From NCBI GenBank assembly GCA_900543305.1, contig UQQZ01000031.1, positions 1-25,875 on the forward strand: a stretch of DNA of 25,875 nt, read 5' to 3'. How positions within the stretch are numbered: the stretch's first letter is position 1; each line of letters opens with the position of its first letter. The stretch comes from an uncultured Oscillospiraceae bacterium. GTDB taxonomy: Bacteria > Bacillota > Clostridia > Oscillospirales > Acutalibacteraceae. Below are positions 1 to 7,733 of this stretch, piece after piece. The notes below the pieces were generated by a model. The model had not been told where the DNA came from. It saw only the letters and a list, made by a program, of their open reading frames with translations, and made no database searches. The position numbers and the translations under genes are program-made.

Positions 1-719
1 TCCCCGGTGATATCTATTTGAAGAGCCACGAGCTGCACTTTGACTCCGATGTGAGCCGTGTCTGCATGCTGGTGAAAATTTCTGAAAAGAACGACATTTC
101 TGCATATGATGTGCTCCAGAATTTGTTCCCGGACAAAAATAAGGATTTCATCATCAATATCAACGAAACGGATATTGCCCTGGTCAAGGAGATCAAACCC
201 AATATTGACGAGAAGGATATTGACAAATTGGCCAGTTCCATTGTGGACACCCTGTCCAGTGAGTTCTATACCCACTGCACAGTAGGAATTGGCACGGTGG
301 TCAACAGCATTAAAGACCTGGCCCGTTCCTTCAAGGAAGCCCAGGTGGCCTTGGAAGTCGGCAAGGTGTTTGACACGGAAAAGCCCATTGTCAGCTACAA
401 CAATTTGGGTATTGCCCGGCTGATTTATCAATTGCCCACCACTTTGTGCGAGATGTTCCTGAAAGAAGTGTTCAAACGGGGTTCTATCGATTCTCTGGAC
501 CATGAAACCCTGTTTACCATTCAGCGTTTCTTTGAAAACAGCCTGAACGTTTCCGAAACCTCCCGGAAGCTGTTTGTGCACCGGAATACTCTGGTATACC
601 GGTTGGAGAAGATTAAAAAGATCACGGGCCTGGATCTTCGAGAATTCGAGGACGCCATTGTGTTCAAGGTGGCTCTGATGGTCAAAAAGTACCTTTCCAG
701 CAATCCGGTGAAATTCTAA
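1..719 (+). CDS. PucR/CdaR-family transcriptional regulator, 3' part
   Basis: The reading frame is already open at base 3 and runs to the TAA at 717-719, so the 5' end lies outside the window and no start can be given. The visible 238 or so residues hold a GGDEF-like middle region of the CdaR type (roughly the first 130 residues, with the stretch around CTVGIGTVV). A C-terminal PucR helix-turn-helix follows, in which the segment around RKLFVHRNTLVYRLEKIKK is typical. Family members are DNA-binding regulators, often responding to small metabolites, and some are fused to N-terminal sensor domains that would lie upstream here. The next genes, ftsE-ftsX, have their own promoter, so an operon link is unlikely. 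The target is unknown. Confidence 0.85.
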   Translation, partial: PGDIYLKSHELHFDSDVSRVCMLVKISEKNDISAYDVLQNLFPDKNKDFIININETDIALVKEIKPNIDEKDIDKLASSIVDTLSSEFYTHCTVGIGTVVNSIKDLARSFKEAQVALEVGKVFDTEKPIVSYNNLGIARLIYQLPTTLCEMFLKEVFKRGSIDSLDHETLFTIQRFFENSLNVSETSRKLFVHRNTLVYRLEKIKKITGLDLREFEDAIVFKVALMVKKYLSSNPVKF

Positions 720-823
720 AAACGGTTGAGGGAGAGGGGATGGCAAGGTCATTTTTTCCCCAATCAGGGAGAAATTTCCACCTATTCGTTCGAATTTCCT
801 TAACAATTATTTTCCAAAAAAGA

Positions 824-852
824 ATGATACAGACTGCACCCATTGGTATAAT
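824..852 (+). promoter_or_regulatory. promoter for ftsEX, extended -10, with a structured leader
   Basis: ATGATA (824-829) and TATAAT (847-852) are separated by 17 bp, and TGG directly before the -10 box makes an extended -10. Transcription would begin near 859, giving a leader of about 120 nt before the TTG start of ftsE at 979. The leader can form GGGAA-TGGA-TTCCC (911-924) or, alternatively, a hairpin around CCC-GAAA-GGG (929-938) flanked by CCCC and GGGG. Upstream, 720-823 holds no gene I can support, only a short palindrome ATTCGTTCGAAT (784-795). Confidence 0.65.
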
Positions 853-978
853 ACAGCTATGCCGATGGGTGCTGCCATGTGCATATTCCCTTGGACTTTC
901 CAGAAAAAACGGGAATGGATTCCCCGGTCCCGAAAGGGTAGGGGGCAGCCTTTTCCTAAAGAAAGGACGGTCATAGGC

Positions 979-2031
979 TTGATTGAATTTCAAAACGTAT
1001 CCAAAGTGTATAACAACGGAACCGAGGCCCTGCACAATGTCAATTTGACGGTGGACAAAGGGGAATTTGTATTTATTGTAGGCTCGTCCGGCGCCGGCAA
1101 AAGTACGTTCCTCAAGTTGGTTATGTGCGAAGAGCGCCCCAACTCCGGCCGCATCATTATTGACGGTGTAGACGTGAGCCGAATTCCCAAACGGAAGATT
1201 CCCTATATCCGACGGAAAATGGGCATCGTGTTTCAGGATTTCCGCTTGATTGACCACATGACGGTATATGACAATGTGGCGTTTGCCATGCGGGTGGTAG
1301 GGGCTTCTCCTCGATCCATTCGAAAGCGGGTGCCGTACATTCTCAGCCTGGTGGGGCTTCAGCACAAAGCCAAACACTATCCTACAGAGCTATCCGGTGG
1401 TGAGCGTCAGCGTGTAGGGTTAGCCCGGGCATTGGTGAATAACCCCTCGATGATTATCGCGGACGAGCCCACGGGCAATATTGACCCTGCCTTGTCCTTT
1501 GAAATTGTGGACTTGCTCAGCGAAATCAACCGACGGGGAACAACGGTGCTCATGGTGACCCACGAACACTCTCTGGTGAAACATTTCCACAAACGAATCA
1601 TCCAGATCCATTCGGGTGAAATCGTAGCGGATACTGCAGAGATGCAAGAGAGCTACGCTCCCCCTGAGCAATATGATTCCCCAGAGCAGGCAGTGGAAAA
1701 TGACGATGATTACGCCGAGTACGACAACGAAGAAACTTACGAAGAGACGTACCAGCAAGAGGTTCCTCAGACAGAACAGGAGCCGTTGGTAGCGCCTCTG
1801 GATCCGGAAACGGCGGAAGCCCCCGAAGGCGAGGGGGAAACTGCCGCTATTCCCCAGGGACCTGAAGGGGATGTGTTCCCCCAGGAAGGGGACGTTTTTT
1901 CTCAGGAAGAGGATATTCTTCCGGAGGAGCCGATTCCCACGGTTTCACAAAATGCGGAGACCATTGCCCAGGAGATTCTTCTGGAACAGAGTCTGCCTCA
2001 AGATGAGGAAGACGATGGGGAGGTGAAGTGA
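979..2031 (+). CDS. ftsE: Cell-division ABC transporter ATP-binding protein FtsE with a long acidic C-terminal tail
   Basis: FtsE is the cytoplasmic ATPase that, with membrane partner FtsX, controls peptidoglycan hydrolases; in Firmicutes the complex acts in division, elongation or sporulation. Residues 1-220 are a complete ABC domain: Walker A GSSGAGKST (35-43), Q-loop VFQDF, signature LSGGERQR (138-145), Walker B MIIADEPT (158-165) and the H-loop VTHEH. The frame is open from an ATG at 859, but homology begins at LIEFQNVSKVY, so I choose the TTG at 979, preceded by AAAGGA about 11 nt upstream. The protein is 350 residues, whereas FtsE is normally about 225-230. The extra 130 residues are rich in Glu, Asp, Gln and Pro, with a near-repeat GDVFPQEGDVFSQEED, and look disordered. 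The stop overlaps the ftsX start. Confidence 0.93.
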   Translation: MIEFQNVSKVYNNGTEALHNVNLTVDKGEFVFIVGSSGAGKSTFLKLVMCEERPNSGRIIIDGVDVSRIPKRKIPYIRRKMGIVFQDFRLIDHMTVYDNVAFAMRVVGASPRSIRKRVPYILSLVGLQHKAKHYPTELSGGERQRVGLARALVNNPSMIIADEPTGNIDPALSFEIVDLLSEINRRGTTVLMVTHEHSLVKHFHKRIIQIHSGEIVADTAEMQESYAPPEQYDSPEQAVENDDDYAEYDNEETYEETYQQEVPQTEQEPLVAPLDPETAEAPEGEGETAAIPQGPEGDVFPQEGDVFSQEEDILPEEPIPTVSQNAETIAQEILLEQSLPQDEEDDGEVK

Positions 2032-2942
2032 TGGGACTGCACAGTATTGGGTACTTGTTCCGGGAAGGCGTAAAGAGCCTCTGGAAAAACCGTACCATGA
2101 GTATCGCCTCCATTGGCGTGTTGATTTCCTGTTTGTTGATGACGGGCATTGCAGGACTGCTTTCTCTGAATCTTTCCACCACCATGCAGTCGGTGGAAGG
2201 AAACAACACCATCACAATTTATTTGCGAGTAGATGTTCCTTCCTTGACGGCGGTGAAAATCGGGGAAGAGATCCGTGCGTTGGATAATATTGTGGAGTGC
2301 ACTTTTATTCCCCGAGATGATGGGCTGTCCAATATGATGCAGGATTTGGGAAGCAGCGGTACCCTTTTGGAGGGATTCATCGGAGATGACAACCCTCTTC
2401 CTGATGCCTACCAAATTTCTTTGGACGACCTGAGCAAATATGATGAGACCATTTCGGAGATCACTGCCATTGATGGCGTGGAGTCTGTCACCAATTATCG
2501 GGACATTGCCATGAAACTGAGCAATCTAGATCGGTTGGTCCGGTATTGCAGCATAGGTATCGTGATCATTCTGGCAGTGGTGTCCTTGTTCATTATTTCC
2601 AACACCGTGAAGGTGACGATTTTCTCCCGTCGGATGGAGATCAACATCATGAAGTCCGTCGGTGCCACCAATGGATTTGTGCGGGTTCCCTTTATTGTTG
2701 AGGGCATTATCATCGGCATTATTTCGGGACTTGTATCCGCCACAGTTCTTTACTTGGCCTATGATCGAGCAGTGGAAGTAGTTTACAGTCTGGTGCCGTT
2801 TTTGACAGTGGTCAACATTCATCCCTACATGTGGCTGATTTACTGTGGCTATATCATTGCCGGCATGCTGTTCGGCCTTTTGGGTGGAACGATATCCATT
2901 GGCAAGTACCTGAAGAAACAGGGCGAAAACGCCATTATCTGA
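2031..2942 (+). CDS. ftsX: Cell-division ABC transporter permease FtsX
   Basis: FtsX is the membrane partner of FtsE and transmits ATP hydrolysis to extracellular murein hydrolases. The 303-residue protein has the expected order: a cytoplasmic N-terminus (GYLFREGVKSLWKNR), TM1 at about 24-46, an extracellular domain of about 120 residues, then three membrane helices within a C-terminal FtsX core containing MEINIMKSVGATNGFVRVPF. The ATG at 2031 shares its A with the TGA of ftsE, which implies translational coupling, and AGGTG lies just upstream. A GTG one codon earlier (2028) is possible but less likely. Length and topology are normal for the family. Confidence 0.95.
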   Translation: MGLHSIGYLFREGVKSLWKNRTMSIASIGVLISCLLMTGIAGLLSLNLSTTMQSVEGNNTITIYLRVDVPSLTAVKIGEEIRALDNIVECTFIPRDDGLSNMMQDLGSSGTLLEGFIGDDNPLPDAYQISLDDLSKYDETISEITAIDGVESVTNYRDIAMKLSNLDRLVRYCSIGIVIILAVVSLFIISNTVKVTIFSRRMEINIMKSVGATNGFVRVPFIVEGIIIGIISGLVSATVLYLAYDRAVEVVYSLVPFLTVVNIHPYMWLIYCGYIIAGMLFGLLGGTISIGKYLKKQGENAII

Positions 2943-2998
2943 CAATTAGAAGGGCTGCATAAAGGTCCTGTGAAGCGCATAAGCTTACCTAAGCCTGA

Positions 2999-3048
2999 CC
3001 CGGAAACCGCATTTTTTCTGAGGTTTCCGGGGCTTGTGCGTTCTTTTC
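2999..3048 (+). terminator. probable ftsEX terminator
   Basis: A 10-bp perfect stem, CCCGGAAACC (2999-3008) with GGTTTCCGGG (3022-3031), encloses a 13-nt loop and is followed by a moderately T-rich stretch (CTTGTGCGTTCTTTTC). The U-tract is interrupted, so termination may be partial. It lies between the ftsX stop and the greA promoter. Confidence 0.65.
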
Positions 3049-3051
3049 ACA

Positions 3052-3080
3052 TTGACAAGACCCTTCGGGGTCACTATAAT
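3052..3080 (+). promoter_or_regulatory. consensus promoter for greA-lysS with a palindrome in its spacer
   Basis: TTGACA (3052-3057) and TATAAT (3075-3080) match consensus exactly and are 17 bp apart. The spacer holds the inverted repeat GACCC-TTCG-GGGTC (3059-3072). Transcription should start near 3087, directly before a GC-rich hairpin at 3091-3109. This is probably a strong housekeeping promoter. Confidence 0.9.
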
Positions 3081-3090
3081 AAATAAAGTC

Positions 3091-3114
3091 GGTCCGCGTG
3101 ACGCGGGCCATTTT
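3091..3114 (+). promoter_or_regulatory. 5'-proximal leader hairpin of the greA mRNA
   Basis: GGTCCGCG (3091-3098) pairs with CGCGGGCC (3102-3109), 8 bp including one G-T wobble, around a 3-nt loop, and is followed by ATTTTC. It begins only a few bases after the expected transcription start. It may stabilise the mRNA or act as a weak early terminator; sequence alone does not decide. Confidence 0.5.
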
Positions 3115-3133
3115 CAGTAAAGGATGGAGTACA

Positions 3134-3619
3134 ATGGCAGAGAAGCAGTATTTTGTTACGGAAGAAGGACTGGCCGCTCTGGAGAAGGAGCTGGAATATT
3201 TGAAAACAGTCCGCCGGAAAGACGTGGCGGAAAAGATTAAGGTAGCCTTGTCTTTCGGTGACCTTTCCGAGAACAGCGAATATGACGAAGCGAAAAATGA
3301 TCAGGCCATGGTAGAAGCAAGAATTGCCGACTTGGAGGTCATGCTTCAGGGCGCCGTGGTCATCGATGAAAGCGAATTGAACAATGAGACGGTACACATC
3401 GGTTCCAAGATCGAGGTGGACTTGACCTCTGCAACAGGGGCACAGTCTCGGCGGGATTTCAAGATTGTGGGCTCCAATGAGGCCGATCCCCGCAATGGAA
3501 AAATTTCCGACGAATCCGCTGTGGGCAAAGCCCTGATCGGGGCAAAAGTTGGCCAGACGGTGGAAGTGGAGACCCCGGCTGGCATCTCCAAATACTATAT
3601 TGTAACGATTTCCCGATAA
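3134..3619 (+). CDS. greA: Transcription elongation factor GreA
   Basis: GreA rescues backtracked RNA polymerase by stimulating transcript cleavage. The 161-residue length is standard. The N-terminal coiled coil carries the acidic tip motif SFGDLSENSEYDEAK (about 42-56), whose Asp/Glu residues reach the polymerase active site. The C-terminal FKBP-like domain includes VGSNEADPRNGKISDESAVGKALIGAKVG. I choose the ATG at 3134, preceded by AAAGGATGGAG, rather than the in-frame ATG at 3098, because homology starts at AEKQYFVTEEG and the upstream codons overlap the leader hairpin. lysS follows 43 nt later, probably on the same transcript; greA-lysS adjacency is common in Clostridia. Confidence 0.96.
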   Translation: MAEKQYFVTEEGLAALEKELEYLKTVRRKDVAEKIKVALSFGDLSENSEYDEAKNDQAMVEARIADLEVMLQGAVVIDESELNNETVHIGSKIEVDLTSATGAQSRRDFKIVGSNEADPRNGKISDESAVGKALIGAKVGQTVEVETPAGISKYYIVTISR

Positions 3620-3662
3620 GGACAGAAATACCAAGAGGAATGGCGAAAGGAACGGATCAGTA

Positions 3663-5177
3663 ATGGCGGAAAAGAACAAGAAGGCACCGCAGATTGAAGA
3701 AGAGCAGGACGAGAAGGAGATTTTGCGGATCCGCAGGGAAAAGCTGAAGCGTCTGCAAGACCAAGGCAGCAATCCTTATGAAATCACCTCTTTTGACGTG
3801 AAACAGCACGCCCAGGAGATCGTGGACCGGTTTGAAACGGAGTACGAGGGGAAACAGGTATCCGTAGCCGGCCGGATTATGAGTTGGCGTGACATGGGCA
3901 AAGCCGCCTTCATGGATTTGCGGGATAACACGGGACGTATCCAGCTCTATGTAAAGATTGACATGCTGGGAGAAGAGGCTTACCGCAACCTAACCGCTTC
4001 GCTGGATATTGGCGATGTGGTGGGGGTAACGGGTGAGGCGTTCCGTACTCGTCGCGGGGAGATTTCCGTCAAAGCAGACAGCATGAAGATTCTTTCCAAA
4101 GCGTTGTTGCCTTTGCCGGAGAAGTATCACGGCCTGAAGGATACCGACGCCCGTTACCGGCAGCGGTATTTGGATTTGATTGTGAACCCGGAAGTGAAGC
4201 GGATTTTCACCATCCGTTCCCAGTTTATCCGGTATGTCCGTGATTTCATGGATGGCCGGGGCTTTATGGAAGTGGAGACCCCCGTGCTCAATACGATTTC
4301 CGGCGGCGCTACTGCACGGCCCTTCATTACCCATCACAACACCCTTGACATCGATATGTATATGCGTATCGCTACTGAGCTGCCCTTGAAGCGGCTGATT
4401 GTAGGCGGTATGGAACGGGTGTATGAGATTGGGCGAATTTTCCGCAACGAAGGCATGGATCCCAAGCACAATCCGGAGTTCACCACCATTGAGCTCTATC
4501 AGGCCTATGCGGATTTCAATGATATGATGGATCTTTTTGAGGATCTGCTGTCTTCTGCTGCCCAGAAGATCCTGGGAACATACCAGGTAGAGTGGCAGGG
4601 AGAGAAAATCGACTTAACCCCCGGTTGGCCCCGCATGCCTATGCATGAAGCGGTGAAAAAATATTGCGGCATTGACTTTATGGCTATTACTTCCGATGAA
4701 GAAGCCGTAGCCGCTGCCAAGTCCATTGGCGTGGAGCTGCCTGAGACGGCGGAAAAGACTTGGGGTAATGCGTTGTACGAGTGCTTTGACCAAAAGGTGG
4801 AGGAGAAATTGATTCAGCCCACCTTTATCACCATGCATCCTGTGGATGTGTCTCCCTTGGCAAAGCGGTCTCCCAAAGATCCTCGGCTCACAGAGCGTTT
4901 CGAACTGTTCATCTGCCATAGCGAGATGGGCAATGCTTTCTCTGAGCTGAATGATCCTATCGATCAGCGCCAGCGTTTTATGAAGCAGGTAGAGTTGCGG
5001 GATAAGGGTGACGACGAAGCCGGCATGATGGACGAAGATTTCCTGACGGCATTGGAGTATGGTATGCCTCCCACGGGTGGTCTGGGAATCGGCATTGACC
5101 GCTGCGTTATGATGTTGACCAATTCCGATAGTATCCGTGAGGTCATTTTGTTCCCCACCATGAAACCTATTGAATAA
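3663..5177 (+). CDS. lysS: Lysyl-tRNA synthetase, class II
   Basis: This enzyme charges tRNA-Lys with lysine using ATP. The 504-residue protein shows a charged N-terminal helix (1-40), an OB-fold anticodon-binding domain (about 67-150, with VSVAGRIMSWRDMGKAAFMDLRD) and the class II catalytic core. The core has motif 1 near RSQFIRYVRDFMDGRGFMEV, motif 2 FRNEGMDPKHNPEFTTIELY (260-279) and motif 3 GGLGIGIDRCVMML near the end. The ATG at 3663 has AAAGGAA upstream. Length and motif order are normal for bacterial LysS. It is followed at once by a strong terminator. Confidence 0.97.
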   Translation: MAEKNKKAPQIEEEQDEKEILRIRREKLKRLQDQGSNPYEITSFDVKQHAQEIVDRFETEYEGKQVSVAGRIMSWRDMGKAAFMDLRDNTGRIQLYVKIDMLGEEAYRNLTASLDIGDVVGVTGEAFRTRRGEISVKADSMKILSKALLPLPEKYHGLKDTDARYRQRYLDLIVNPEVKRIFTIRSQFIRYVRDFMDGRGFMEVETPVLNTISGGATARPFITHHNTLDIDMYMRIATELPLKRLIVGGMERVYEIGRIFRNEGMDPKHNPEFTTIELYQAYADFNDMMDLFEDLLSSAAQKILGTYQVEWQGEKIDLTPGWPRMPMHEAVKKYCGIDFMAITSDEEAVAAAKSIGVELPETAEKTWGNALYECFDQKVEEKLIQPTFITMHPVDVSPLAKRSPKDPRLTERFELFICHSEMGNAFSELNDPIDQRQRFMKQVELRDKGDDEAGMMDEDFLTALEYGMPPTGGLGIGIDRCVMMLTNSDSIREVILFPTMKPIE

Positions 5178-5180
5178 AAT

Positions 5181-5220
5181 AAAAAAAGAAAAACCCTTGA
5201 GCAAGGGTTTTTCTTTTTTT
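5181..5220. terminator. strong bidirectional terminator between lysS and blaR
   Basis: The 40-bp block is almost perfectly self-complementary: an A-rich 5' arm, CCCTT-GAGC-AAGGG at the centre (5194-5207), and a T-rich 3' arm. Because both arms carry homopolymer runs it can stop lysS transcripts from the left and blaR transcripts from the right. The remaining 5221-5276 shows nothing else. Confidence 0.92.
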
Positions 5221-5276
5221 GCCATGAAATCTCGATTGCACAATAACCTGGCAAGAAAGTAACAGCGGAAGTTTTT

Positions 5277-7136
5277 TCAATGCTCACCATAGTCAAATCG
5301 GAAAATGGCTTCAAAGGTGGAACCGTTTTTTCCTTCCAGAGTGGCGTAGAGAGTGTAGTGGGCAGGATATGCTGCCAAAGGAACTACAGAAGGATTATCC
5401 AATTGGGACTGGGTTATCCTGTAGGACGTTGCTTTGTCCCAGGATTCTACTATAACGGTGAACTCATTGGTCAGAGGATAGGAAAAATCCAGAGCTACTT
5501 CCGTATAGGAAAGATCATGTTCAAAGAAACCGTTGGCTTCCTCCAGGGGCGTTTCCGGGACAATCAGCGATGTGGTTTGTCCATCCAGGGTTTCGTCCAA
5601 CTGGTAGAGGGTGGCTCCCATCTGGTGGGATTCCTTTGATTCTGGATTGCAAAAATCTAAATTAAGGGCAGGGCAGGCGAGAAGAATTTCATCCAATTTG
5701 GCCCAGTCTGTGCCCTGGGGAATGTAGTACCACTGGGGAGAACGGTCTTGATCACCTAGAGGTACCACTTTCAAGGCATTGTCTTGCAGGATGACGGCAA
5801 GGGAGTATTCCCCTTCCGGAATGTCATATAAAAAGGTAAACCTCCGTTGCGCGCCGTCAAAGGAGTAACTTCCCGTCAGGTTTGCCAATTCTAGAGATGC
5901 CATGAAGTGGTGAAACTTTTCTTGATCAGGGCAGAGCCAGATAGTGTGATAGGGATCGTGATCCAAAGTGATATCCCGAAGGGAAAAATCGGACGTATCA
6001 CGAGACTGATAAATGGCTTGGGCGCCGGTATCATTGCCATAAGCCAGGGCCACATATCCGCAGGTCATACACAGAAAGAAGAAGGTGATTCCAACCAGCA
6101 GTGCCCCGGAATGTTTTGGGGGAGGGGACATCACATGTTTGAGGCGGTATCGCAGGGCAGAAGCGGTGGTGGATAAACACGTGGTAAATCCACGTTGATC
6201 CCCGGCTGTTTTCAGCAGGAGATTGGCGTATTGGTACCTTGTGGTGGAGTTGCACCCTTCCAGGACTATTTCGTCACAGCTGAGTTCCAGATCATCCGCA
6301 CTTTTACGCATGGCTAACCACATCAGGGGATTAAACCAACACATGGCAGTGCAGAACACCAGAAAAAACTTGGACCAGCAATCCTGACGGCCAATGTGGA
6401 CCAATTCGTGACGGAGAATCAGAGATAATTCTTCCGGGGAGTAGGTGTGTTGAGGCAGGACCACACGGGTCTTTCGGGAAATCAATCCAATTGAGAGGGG
6501 GGTGGTCACCTGGGGAGAAGATACCAATCGGAATTTCGGCTTTTTAAAATTCCCTTGCTGGATTTCGTGATCCCATACAGCCAGCATCTCTGGATCTGTG
6601 ACGGGCACAGCGTCTTTTAAGATGTGAAATCGGAACACAAGGTGGGAGAGCATTTTCCACCCCAGAACGCCTGCAAAGCCAATCGCCCAGATCGCAGCCA
6701 AGATCTGAATCACCTGACCCGAAACATAGAAAACCAGCAGGGGCATAGGAATTTTCATGGTTTGATACTGGGTGATGTAAAGGTAATTGGGAATCAACCA
6801 AAGGAGAGCACAAGCTTGGGCGCTGAAATGTTCCCGCAGCAGCGGAAGTATTGCCAGTAGTACCACATAGTACAGGAGAATATGCAAAAAAATCCCAAAA
6901 CACAGAGAAAGTACCTCCTCGGCGGCGCCGGCAAAGCCAAAGGGAAACACTGCAAGCACAAATAGAACGAACAGGGAAAGGGGAAGCAATAGCCCAGACA
7001 CCAGGGGTAAATATCTTTGCCGATCCGAAGGATTTGTTAAATCCAGGAGGGGAGCTCCTTGGGAGTAGACGCACCAAGAAAGTGTTCCGCTGATAATGAG
7101 AGCAAAAAATCCCTTGAGCAACAGTTCCGTGGTCAT
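5277..7136 (-). CDS. BlaR1/MecR1-like M56 membrane metallopeptidase, signal transducer
   Basis: BlaR1-type proteins sense a ligand outside the cell and lead to inactivation of the BlaI-type repressor through a cytoplasmic zinc protease domain. I see four or so membrane helices. The M56 zinc motif HELVH (243-247) lies in LILRHELVHIGRQDCW, followed by the characteristic ADDLELSCDEIVL (280-292) and a last helix at about 345-365. The 619 residues start at the ATG at 7136, overlapping the blaI stop as ATGA; an in-frame upstream extension inside blaI is rejected. The C-terminal 250 or so residues are extracellular but show no penicillin-binding SxxK/SxN/KTG set that I can recognise, so the signal is probably not a simple beta-lactam. 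No beta-lactamase gene is adjacent. Confidence 0.85.
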   Translation of the reverse strand: MTTELLLKGFFALIISGTLSWCVYSQGAPLLDLTNPSDRQRYLPLVSGLLLPLSLFVLFVLAVFPFGFAGAAEEVLSLCFGIFLHILLYYVVLLAILPLLREHFSAQACALLWLIPNYLYITQYQTMKIPMPLLVFYVSGQVIQILAAIWAIGFAGVLGWKMLSHLVFRFHILKDAVPVTDPEMLAVWDHEIQQGNFKKPKFRLVSSPQVTTPLSIGLISRKTRVVLPQHTYSPEELSLILRHELVHIGRQDCWSKFFLVFCTAMCWFNPLMWLAMRKSADDLELSCDEIVLEGCNSTTRYQYANLLLKTAGDQRGFTTCLSTTASALRYRLKHVMSPPPKHSGALLVGITFFFLCMTCGYVALAYGNDTGAQAIYQSRDTSDFSLRDITLDHDPYHTIWLCPDQEKFHHFMASLELANLTGSYSFDGAQRRFTFLYDIPEGEYSLAVILQDNALKVVPLGDQDRSPQWYYIPQGTDWAKLDEILLACPALNLDFCNPESKESHQMGATLYQLDETLDGQTTSLIVPETPLEEANGFFEHDLSYTEVALDFSYPLTNEFTVIVESWDKATSYRITQSQLDNPSVVPLAAYPAHYTLYATLEGKNGSTFEAIFRFDYGEH

Positions 7137-7510
7137 AAGTTCCCCCTTTCCAAGAGGCTGCGCAGCTCCTCCAGTTCCTCCTTGGTTAAACCACTGTCGC
7201 ACAAGGCTGAGGCAAAGGTGGAAAGACTCCCCCCGCACAGCTTGTTTAAGAAACGTTTGCTCTGCTGAGCCAGGTACTCCTGCTGAGAAATCAGGGGGGT
7301 ATATTGAGAACTGCGTCCCACCTTGTCAATGCGCAAAAAACCCTTATCGGACAGTCGTGTCAACAGGGTTAGCAAAGTGGTCAATGCCATGGGATGGGTC
7401 TGCTGAAGCCGCTGGTTGATGTCAGCTCGCACAACTGGCGGCGTGCAGGCCCAAACAGCTTGCATCACCTCCAGCTCAGCATCCGGAAGACGGCGGATAG
7501 ATTCGCTCAT
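7133..7510 (-). CDS. BlaI/MecI-family winged-helix repressor
   Basis: This 125-residue protein has the BlaI/MecI layout: an N-terminal winged helix with LPDAELEVMQAVWACTPPVVRADINQRL (normally W-x-x-x-P-x-T-V near this place) and TLLTLLTRLSDKGFLRIDKVGRSSQYTPLIS, then a C-terminal dimerisation helix region (KEELEELRSLLE). Such dimers bind TACA-N2-TGTA dyads, and two lie exactly on this gene's promoter, so it very likely represses itself and the blaR-like gene. The start is supported by AAAGGAG 8-9 nt upstream. It is translationally coupled to the downstream gene by a 4-nt overlap. Confidence 0.9.
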   Translation of the reverse strand: MSESIRRLPDAELEVMQAVWACTPPVVRADINQRLQQTHPMALTTLLTLLTRLSDKGFLRIDKVGRSSQYTPLISQQEYLAQQSKRFLNKLCGGSLSTFASALCDSGLTKEELEELRSLLERGNL

Positions 7511-7530
7511 CGTTCATTCTCCTTTCATTC

Positions 7531-7580
7531 TACATTTGTAGTACAGTTATTATTCTACAACTGTAGAATAAAGCTGTCAA
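7531..7580 (-). promoter_or_regulatory. blaI promoter with two BlaI-type operators
   Basis: On the minus strand TTGACA (complement of 7575-7580) and TAGAAT (complement of 7552-7557) are 17 bp apart. Two dyads of the BlaI/MecI type, TACATTTGTA (7531-7540) and TACAACTGTA (7556-7565), have centres 25 bp apart. One covers the -10/spacer junction and the other the start of the transcript. This arrangement fits direct repression with autoregulation. Confidence 0.9.
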
Positions 7581-7631
7581 GGGGTGGCGTAAGTTCTATT
7601 TTCTTTTCTGTCGGGGAAACTGGGCAAGGGG

Positions 7632-7687
7632 AAAAAGGACTCCCCATAGGAGCCTTCTTAGGAGGAGAAAAGGGTCCTGTGGGGAGT
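7632..7687 (-). terminator. terminator of the mgl operon
   Basis: Reading the minus strand, ACTCCCCA (complement of 7680-7687) pairs with TGGGGAGT (complement of 7639-7646), with an inner AGGA/TCCT pairing in the loop. CCTTTTTC follows (complement of 7631-7638). It lies about 50 nt past the mglC stop and before the blaI promoter. Confidence 0.7.
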
Positions 7688-7733
7688 TATATAGATTGCT
7701 TGACTTTAAGATGTACTCGGAGTTAAATTGGAA

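Noticed and set aside
859..978. N-terminal 40-residue extension of FtsE from the ATG at 859
   Set aside because: The ATG coincides with the predicted transcription start, the extension is not FtsE-like, and a good ribosome binding site precedes the TTG at 979.
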